Source: Deltaproteobacteria bacterium
GTDB taxonomy: Bacteria; Myxococcota; Kuafuiibacteriia; Kuafuiibacteriales; Kuafuiibacteriaceae
Assembly (NCBI GenBank): GCA_020632995.1
Contig: JACKEN010000016.1
Location: 69,423-133,422, forward strand
DNA length: 64,000 nt
Direction of reading: 5' to 3'
Shown here: piece after piece, positions 58,554 to 64,000 of the stretch
Numbering within the stretch: the stretch's first letter is position 1
Layout of the letters: each line of letters opens with the position of its first letter
Translations under genes and position numbers: made by a program
Notes under the pieces: model-generated
What the model was told of the DNA's origin: nothing
What the model saw: only the letters and a program-made list of their open reading frames with translations
Database searches by the model: none

Positions 58554-58883
58554 GTGGACCTGCCACGCTGGATCCTGGTGGACCGCCGCACCGGCGAGAC
58601 CTTCCGCGAGGTCTTCGCCACGCCGGCCGAGACCCTCTACGAGACGCTGGCCAGGAACGGCATCCCGATCCGCACCTCGTGCCGCGGGAGTACCATCTGC
58701 GGGCAGTGTTGGGTGGAGGTGTCCGAGGCCGACGGGAGCGCGGTCGCCCCCGCCGCGCCGGATGAGCAGGTGCTCCTCGATCGCTTCGCCCCCGGCGAGC
58801 CGCGCGCCCGGCTGGCCTGCCGGCTGGCCCTGCCCCGGAGCCGGAGCACGTTGAAGGTGGCGACGGATTACTGGCCTCGGTGA
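58554..58883 (+). CDS. Small 2Fe-2S ferredoxin
   Basis: A 109-residue protein with ferredoxin Cys set Cys43-x5-Cys49-x2-Cys52 (CRGSTICGQC) and a distant fourth Cys in RLACRLALP, the plant/adrenodoxin-type fold. The Cys43-x5-Cys49 spacing is that of vertebrate-type/adrenodoxin-like proteins rather than the x4 of plant ferredoxins. GTG 58554 is chosen as the first start giving a full beta strand; the open frame further upstream is the shadow of the GFA gene. It could supply electrons to the Rieske oxygenase far upstream, but distance makes this only a suggestion. Confidence 0.78.
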   Translation: MDLPRWILVDRRTGETFREVFATPAETLYETLARNGIPIRTSCRGSTICGQCWVEVSEADGSAVAPAAPDEQVLLDRFAPGEPRARLACRLALPRSRSTLKVATDYWPR

Positions 58884-58916
58884 CGCGAACCCACCGCTCG
58901 ATGCGCGTCGTCCACG

Positions 58917-61175
58917 TCAGGAGGCCAGGTTGAGCCTCCAGTCGTTGCACACATCCTGAAACTCCTCGATCGGCACCGGCCGACCGTAGAGATAGCCCTG
59001 GCACTCGTGGCACCCCAGGAAGAGCAGCGCGTTGTGCTGTGCTTCGGTCTCGATGCCCTCCGCGACGACCTTGAGGCCAAGGCCCCGGGCGATGGCGATC
59101 GCTGCGGCGGCGATGCTCCGTTGCGCGTTGCTCGCTTCCAGCGGCTGGATGAACGCCCGATCGATCTTGAGCGTATCGAAGGGGAGCCGGTCCAGCTGGG
59201 CCAGGGATGAGTAGCCCGTGCCGAAGTCGTCGATCGCCAGCTTGAACCCGGCACCCACGAGGGCGCCCAGCTCGGTGCGGGTGCGGCTCGGGTCGTGCAT
59301 CACCCCGCTCTCCGTCACCTCGAAGCTGATCTCGTCTGGGCCGAGGTCATTGTCATGAACCAACCGTAGGAGTCGGTCCGCAAAGTCCTGCCCCTGGATG
59401 TCCCGCATCGCGAGGTTCACCGCGATCGGCATCGGAGGATGACCGTCCGCCCGCCGTAGCCGAGCCCAGCGCCCGACGACCTCCACCACGTGTTCTTGGA
59501 TCGAATGGGTCAGACCGCACGCCTCCGCCACGGGGATGAAGTCGGCGGGAGAGACCGGCTGCCCGTTCAGAGTCCAGCGGGCGAGCGCCTCACCCCCGAC
59601 GACCTTCTTGGCGACGATGTCTACCTTCGGCTGGACGTGGACGGCGAGGTCGACCCGCGTCAGCAGGGCGTTGTACAGAGCCACCTGCAGGCGGCCCCGG
59701 CGCTCGAGTCCATCGATGATCCCCCGCTCGAACCAGGAGATCTTCCCTCGCGCTCTCGACTTCGAGTGCAAGATCGTCGCGCGCGCATAGCGCAGAAGCT
59801 CGTTCGCGGACCGAACCTCGGGGTCCGCGCGGACCATCGCGATGGTGCTGGTGACCGGGAGGCGCGTGCTCTCGATCGTCGACTCGGTCCTCAGCAGCGA
59901 CTCGAGCGTCTCGCTCGAAGGAGCCTGCCCAACGTAGGCGAATGCGAGCTGGTGGTCGGCGACACGCGCCGCGAGCATGAGCTCCGGCACCCGTTCCTGC
60001 AGCCGGATGTGTTGCTCGGACAGCAGCTGCTGCGCACGCATGGGGCCGAAAGCGCTCGCGATCGTGTCGAGGTCCTCGACCACCAGGATGCCGACACCGA
60101 CGTCCACACGCTCCTCGAGCAGATGCCGCAGGCCGTCCAGGAACGCGTTCTCGTTGGGGATGCGGAGGGCGGGGTCGAGGTATGCCAGCATGTCGAGCCG
60201 GTTGAGGAGCGCCACGTTCTCGAAACCCATCGCGATCCTCTGGGCGTACACCTCCAAGAGGGCCAGCTTCTCCATGGAGGGCATCTCCATCGGCTCGAGA
60301 TACACGACCACGTCGTGGTCGGGCCGCGCGGAGAACACCAAGCCGATCACGCCGCCATAGACACCGACGTGGCCCCGACGCAGCTCCAGACGATTCACAG
60401 ACGGAATCGTTAGCTCGCGGACGTTCATCCCCAGCGTGTCCTTGAAGCGACCCACCTCGTGGGTGACCACGAACTCCTCGAGCCGAGCGGCGCTCCATGG
60501 GTCGTCCCTGTGCGCGGCGATCGCCACGACCCCTGAGAGCGGCACCGAGATCAGCTCGGCGATCTGGGCCAGCACCCCCTCCGCGAACCTGCCCAGCCCA
60601 GGCGTCTGGACGAGCGAGTCGGACGTATCGACGATGACCTCGAGCCCACGGAGGGTGTCCTCCAGTCGCCGCACCTGATGGTAGGAGCGTAGGCTCGTGG
60701 TCAGCGTGCTCAGGAGCCGCCGCCGGTCGAGCTCCGACTTGAGGCGATAGTCGTTGATGTCGTACGTCGCGATGACGTCGAGTTCCGGCGCGTAGCCGGG
60801 CTGACCGGTCCGCAGCACGATACGGAGCGCGGAGTGCCCCGCCTCGCGTATCTTCGACACCAGCACCAGGCCCGCATCGTCCGTCTCCATCACCACGTCG
60901 ATGAACGCGACCGCATACTCCGGACCTTGCACCAGCGCCGCCAACGCCTCGTCCACGCAGGTCGCGTGCGTCGCCTCGACCGGGCGCCCGAGGAACTCCA
61001 TGCCACGAAGCGCAAAGCGTGTTGCGTCATGGACGTCATCGTCATCGTCGACCACGAGGACCCGCCACGGCGGGACAGCGGGCGCTCCGTCACTCGAGCA
61101 GACGCCCACCTCGTCCTCGATGATGTCGAGGAGTTCGTCGGGCCCGCTGACTGAGGCTCTATCGGTTCGGCTCAT
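58917..61175 (-). CDS. Response regulator with DUF3369, degenerate GGDEF and EAL domain (c-di-GMP phosphodiesterase)
   Basis: A 752-residue protein. A receiver domain (about 38-155, VLVVDDDDDVHDATR and acceptor Asp in AFIDVVMETD) is followed by DUF3369 (about 165-330), a GGDEF-like region without the GGDEF motif (330-490) and an EAL domain (505-745). The EAL catalytic set is present: GGEALARW, NLAMRDI, SFEVTESGV, IDDFGTGYSSL, LKIDRAF and VVAEGIET. It should thus degrade c-di-GMP on phosphorylation. It is encoded downstream of, and overlaps by 17 bases, a sensor kinase that probably phosphorylates it. Confidence 0.9.
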   Translation of the reverse strand: MSRTDRASVSGPDELLDIIEDEVGVCSSDGAPAVPPWRVLVVDDDDDVHDATRFALRGMEFLGRPVEATHATCVDEALAALVQGPEYAVAFIDVVMETDDAGLVLVSKIREAGHSALRIVLRTGQPGYAPELDVIATYDINDYRLKSELDRRRLLSTLTTSLRSYHQVRRLEDTLRGLEVIVDTSDSLVQTPGLGRFAEGVLAQIAELISVPLSGVVAIAAHRDDPWSAARLEEFVVTHEVGRFKDTLGMNVRELTIPSVNRLELRRGHVGVYGGVIGLVFSARPDHDVVVYLEPMEMPSMEKLALLEVYAQRIAMGFENVALLNRLDMLAYLDPALRIPNENAFLDGLRHLLEERVDVGVGILVVEDLDTIASAFGPMRAQQLLSEQHIRLQERVPELMLAARVADHQLAFAYVGQAPSSETLESLLRTESTIESTRLPVTSTIAMVRADPEVRSANELLRYARATILHSKSRARGKISWFERGIIDGLERRGRLQVALYNALLTRVDLAVHVQPKVDIVAKKVVGGEALARWTLNGQPVSPADFIPVAEACGLTHSIQEHVVEVVGRWARLRRADGHPPMPIAVNLAMRDIQGQDFADRLLRLVHDNDLGPDEISFEVTESGVMHDPSRTRTELGALVGAGFKLAIDDFGTGYSSLAQLDRLPFDTLKIDRAFIQPLEASNAQRSIAAAAIAIARGLGLKVVAEGIETEAQHNALLFLGCHECQGYLYGRPVPIEEFQDVCNDWRLNLAS

Positions 61176-63027
61176 CTGGTGATTCCTTTCCCATTGGCTG
61201 GGGTGCTGCGATCGGCAGGAGCAGGCGAAACTCGGTTCGACCCGGCTCGCTCGTGACCTCGATGTTGCCCCCCAGCCTCTCGGTAACGAGGCTGTGGACG
61301 ATGCTCAGGCCGAGGCCCGTGCCACCGTCGCCGAGGCGTGTAGAAAAGAACGGCTCGAAGACGTGCGTCACCGCTGCCCCAGGGATGCCCGCACCGTCGT
61401 CGCGGACGAACACCGAGGCGAAGCCTGCGCGGGCCACGCGGGTCGCGACCTCGATGTGCCCGCGTCGACCCTCCCGGAACCCGTGGCGCAGCGCATTGTC
61501 CACCAGGTTGAGCAACACCTGGCCGAGCGGACCCGGGTACCCATCCATCCGCACGCGGGCGCTCAGATCCAGAGACAACGAGACCCCTGAGCGTTCGACC
61601 CTGGGCCGGATGGTCTCCACGACCTGCGTGACACACTCGTCGAGCTCGAAGGCGCGGCGGCAGTCGCTCGTCTGATCGGCGGATACCTGCTTGAAGCGCG
61701 AGATCAGCGCCGCAGCACGCTCGAGACCACGCGTCATGATCGCGGTGCCGTCGTTGAGCTCACCCGTGAAGCGCACCAGGTCGGACCGGCGGAGCGCACC
61801 TTGCTCCACCCTCTGTTCGAACATCTCGACCTTCTCGGTCAGGGTGCTGGCCACGACGAGCGCGTTGCCGATGGGCGTGTTCAATTCATGCGCGATGCCC
61901 GCCACCATCCGCCCGAGGGACGCCATCCGCTCCGCGCTGCGCAGCTTGTCCCGTGTGTCGTTGGTGATCAGGACCGCCAATCTCTTCGCGCTGATCGCGC
62001 CCCCCCAGGCCCAGCTGACGATCCCGAGCATGAGCGCGAGCACTCCGCACCACGCGAGCCGCTCCGACGTCCACCGTGACTGCCCAATGTCGCGGCGGAC
62101 GAGGATCTTCCAACTGCCGCCACCGTGGATCGGGCGATAGGTCCCCGCCACCGAGTGCATCGAGTCCGATGGTTCGAGGGTCTTGAAGGCCGCGATCTCG
62201 GCCTCGGTCTCGAGGAGCCCTCGCGCACCGGCCTCGATTCTGCGCCACAGCTCGGGGCGCTCACTCACGAGCGTGGTCGACCGGCCAAACATGAAGCCCC
62301 ACAGCTTGTCCCTCGGCGCGCCCGCCAGCCAATACCCCGACTCGTTGAGGAGGGCGCTCCCGCCATCCCCGCTGTCATCCGGACCAAACGCCTCGAGCCA
62401 TGGCGTCGCGTCGATGTTGAGGACGATGACGCCGCACAGCAGACCGTCCGCTCTCATGATCGGCGACGCGAGCCGCAAGGTAGGCTGCCACGGCTCCTGG
62501 ATCACGCCGTCCTCGATGTTCAGGTCGAGGGCTGAGATGTAGATCTCTCCACTGCCGAGCGCCCTCGCGTGCTTGAAGTAGTAGCGGGAAGCCTTGTCCT
62601 GCAGATGCGCCGGATCGATGGTCCTGACGCCGTCCTCGCGCCGCTCCACGCGAACGCGCTCCTGGCCCGATGGATCGAGCACTCGGGCCTGACTGAGGCG
62701 AGGATGCTCCTCGAGCTCGGCCAGCAAGCGCGCCTGCGCAGCGCGGGGGCGATGTGAGGCACCGCACGCCACCTCGATCACGGAAGCGGACCGGGTGAGG
62801 ACGACGATGTTCGAGCCGGCGCGCTCGATGGACCGCTGAATACCGTCAGCCAGGCCGTCTACGGCGCTGCGCGCCTGCTCACCGACCTCGGTCCGGTGGA
62901 GCCCCTCGACCACGTGGTCGTAGGTGAGCAGCGCGACGCCGACCAACACCACGAGGCCCGTGAACAAGCCCCCGGCGAGCACCGCACGCCGATCGCCGAG
63001 GCGTCCGAACGCATTCGCACGGCTCAT
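61159..63027 (-). CDS. Membrane sensor histidine kinase (periplasmic sensor, HisKA, HATPase)
   Basis: A 622-residue kinase. An N-terminal membrane helix (about 17-36) and another near 325-345 enclose a ~290-residue periplasmic region, dCache-like in pattern (RYYFKHARALGSGEIYISALDLN, then PTLRLASPIMRADGLLCGVIVLNID). The kinase core has GIAHELNTPIG with His380, NLVDNALRHGF, DDGAGIP and GTGLGLSIVHSLV. The stop lies inside the EAL gene's start region (17-base overlap), so kinase and phosphodiesterase are co-expressed and probably form a pathway from an external signal to c-di-GMP. Confidence 0.9.
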   Translation of the reverse strand: MSRANAFGRLGDRRAVLAGGLFTGLVVLVGVALLTYDHVVEGLHRTEVGEQARSAVDGLADGIQRSIERAGSNIVVLTRSASVIEVACGASHRPRAAQARLLAELEEHPRLSQARVLDPSGQERVRVERREDGVRTIDPAHLQDKASRYYFKHARALGSGEIYISALDLNIEDGVIQEPWQPTLRLASPIMRADGLLCGVIVLNIDATPWLEAFGPDDSGDGGSALLNESGYWLAGAPRDKLWGFMFGRSTTLVSERPELWRRIEAGARGLLETEAEIAAFKTLEPSDSMHSVAGTYRPIHGGGSWKILVRRDIGQSRWTSERLAWCGVLALMLGIVSWAWGGAISAKRLAVLITNDTRDKLRSAERMASLGRMVAGIAHELNTPIGNALVVASTLTEKVEMFEQRVEQGALRRSDLVRFTGELNDGTAIMTRGLERAAALISRFKQVSADQTSDCRRAFELDECVTQVVETIRPRVERSGVSLSLDLSARVRMDGYPGPLGQVLLNLVDNALRHGFREGRRGHIEVATRVARAGFASVFVRDDGAGIPGAAVTHVFEPFFSTRLGDGGTGLGLSIVHSLVTERLGGNIEVTSEPGRTEFRLLLPIAAPQPMGKESPDEPNR

Positions 63028-63132
63028 GCAATGCCCTAGTCGGAGTTCTTCCAGGACCCGATAGCCCTGAGCCTCGATCTCGCATTACCCGACCCTGCCG
63101 CGCATCACCCTCGAACAACCACGGCGATGACG

Positions 63133-64000
63133 CTATGCGCCATCGTCGCGAGATGTGCTGGGCCGCACCACCGCGAGCCCGGCGATCTGGCTCTCGAGGG
63201 CCCCCGGCTCGCCCTTGAAGAAGGCGGCGAGGAGCACCTCCGCCCCATCGGGGGTGTGGGGTGGCACGGTGATCAAGACGGGCGAGCTCGCGCCCTGGCG
63301 TGCCCCCAGCGCGTCCTCCACCACAGCGATGAGGTGGCCCTGTGGATCCGGACCGCCCACCGCGTCCAGGATGGACGGGTCGAAGCACCACTGGTCCTCA
63401 CCCACGTCGAAGCCCCAGAGCATGACCCCCAGCGGGGCCCAGGTGGCCCTCAGCGCAAGGTAGCCGGCGTGGACCGAGTCGTCCTGGGGCGCCCCGAGGG
63501 ACTCCAGGGCCCCGACCGCCCGAGGCCGGCCCGCCGCGTCCTCGGTGAAGGAGGTGTGGGCCACCACCCGCACGTACGTGCCCGTCGCCGTCCGGAGTCG
63601 GAAGCTGGTCGCGCGCGAGCCCCGGTGAAGCTCGGCCTGGGCGCGCGTGAGGACGTTGCCGAGGTCGTCGGTGTGGATGCGGGCGCGGAACGCGTCCAGG
63701 GTCGACCCGAGGTCATCCACGGAGACCCCGAGGAGTGACTCCACCGGGCCGTGCCACACCATGGCGCCGGTGCTGAAGTCCGCTTCGAAGACCACCTTGC
63801 CGAGCGCCGCCATCAGCCCATGCAGGCGAGCGGTGGCCTCCTGCGCCTCCTGCTCGAGCGCGCGCTGCGCGGTGACGTCCTGGATGACACCGATGCTCCC
63901 GAGCCGGGCACCGGTGTCGTCGAACCACGGGAAGCCCCGCCCTCGCGCCCACCGCAGGGTCCCGTCGGGCCGCACGATGCGGTAGGTCATGTCGAAGCCG
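63133..64000 (-). CDS. PAS-domain protein (5' end outside window)
   Basis: The frame is open to the window edge (residues before ATG 63990 read GFD, continuing the PAS core). Visible are the end of one PAS domain (YRIVRPDGTLRWARGRGFPWFDDTG, then IGVIQDVTAQRALE), a coiled linker and a second PAS-like domain (FEADFSTGAMVWHGPVESLLG, then FRLRTATGTYVRVVAHTSF). The C-terminal ~100 residues are beta-rich and not recognised. Lacking kinase or output motifs in the visible part, it may be a PAS signal protein or the C terminus of a larger sensor. Confidence 0.8.
   Translation of the reverse strand, partial: GFDMTYRIVRPDGTLRWARGRGFPWFDDTGARLGSIGVIQDVTAQRALEQEAQEATARLHGLMAALGKVVFEADFSTGAMVWHGPVESLLGVSVDDLGSTLDAFRARIHTDDLGNVLTRAQAELHRGSRATSFRLRTATGTYVRVVAHTSFTEDAAGRPRAVGALESLGAPQDDSVHAGYLALRATWAPLGVMLWGFDVGEDQWCFDPSILDAVGGPDPQGHLIAVVEDALGARQGASSPVLITVPPHTPDGAEVLLAAFFKGEPGALESQIAGLAVVRPSTSRDDGA

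Noticed and set aside
1..64000. tRNA, rRNA, origin of replication or prophage
   Set aside because: I saw no cloverleaf, rRNA core, DnaA-box cluster or phage structural gene in any intergenic stretch, though reading by eye can miss a tRNA.

Overview
The window is a high-GC, densely coded bacterial chromosome segment. Lipoproteins with long Asp/Gly/Pro-rich linkers behind the lipobox, many NtrB-like and hybrid histidine kinases, Ser/Thr kinases, roadblock/DUF4388 proteins, ECF sigma factors and an FG-GAP/dockerin-like protein all suggest a Myxococcota (Sandaracinus/Polyangia-like) organism. This is inferred from gene style; no rRNA or tRNA gene is present to confirm it.

Layout. 0-3.3 kb: the tail of an OmpR-type response regulator with its histidine kinase, then a PAS hybrid kinase. 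3.3-9.6 kb: two linker lipoproteins (one an EEP-type nuclease/phosphatase), a fluoride channel (crcB), a Rieske oxygenase, a Uma2 nuclease-like protein and small unknowns. 9.6-11.4 kb: a gene graveyard holding a toxin-less antitoxin, the C-terminus of a CPBP protease copied from (or with) the gene at 31.5 kb, a gyrB 3' fragment and a DHH-phosphoesterase fragment. 11.4-23.6 kb: the most striking locus, a probable peptide-modification (RiPP-like) cluster. It has a Lys-rich candidate precursor protein with a GGGCC core, a radical SAM/SPASM maturase, a B12-type radical SAM enzyme, three tandem paralogous radical SAM enzymes, a cytosolic metzincin-like protease, a glycosyltransferase, a CPBP protease and an MBL-fold hydrolase. 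The six + strand genes after the precursor are translationally coupled (three GTGA overlaps). Two identical 24-bp sequences about 13.2 kb apart bracket the cluster; one lies at the end of a decayed IS91-like transposase. 23.6-25.7 kb: IS91-like and Y1 (REP-type) transposase remnants. 25.7-32.5 kb: secreted glycoside hydrolase and lipoproteins, an ECF sigma factor, a TetR gene cut at its 5' end beside a second IS91-like remnant, and a CPBP protease.

32.7-43 kb: a HAD phosphatase, then an operon of ParA-like ATPase, two roadblock/LC7 proteins, a double V4R protein and a small protein, converging on a receiver-DUF4388-roadblock protein; then a pseudokinase with PEGA-like domain and a hybrid kinase. 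43-49.4 kb: LysR regulator with a divergent NAD(P)-dependent reductase and a clear operator palindrome, HAD hydrolase, sirtuin, Jag/R3H RNA-binding protein, HEAT-repeat protein and an AraC regulator whose 3' end lies in a 7 x 20-bp tandem repeat. 49.5-58.9 kb: FG-GAP protein, glycine-zipper lipoprotein, NDH-2, arylsulfotransferase lipoprotein, a sigma factor coupled to an unusual zinc-finger/kinase fusion, GST, GFA enzyme and ferredoxin. 58.9-64 kb: an EAL phosphodiesterase response regulator overlapping its likely sensor kinase, and a PAS protein running off the edge.

How parts may work together. In the 11-23 kb cluster the precursor would be modified in the cytosol by five radical SAM enzymes, cut by the metzincin and possibly glycosylated; membrane CPBP and MBL enzymes could finish, export or protect. 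The 33-38 kb genes look like a polarity/switch module built on a ParA ATPase and roadblock scaffolds instead of a small GTPase. All functional statements rest on motif reading by eye.
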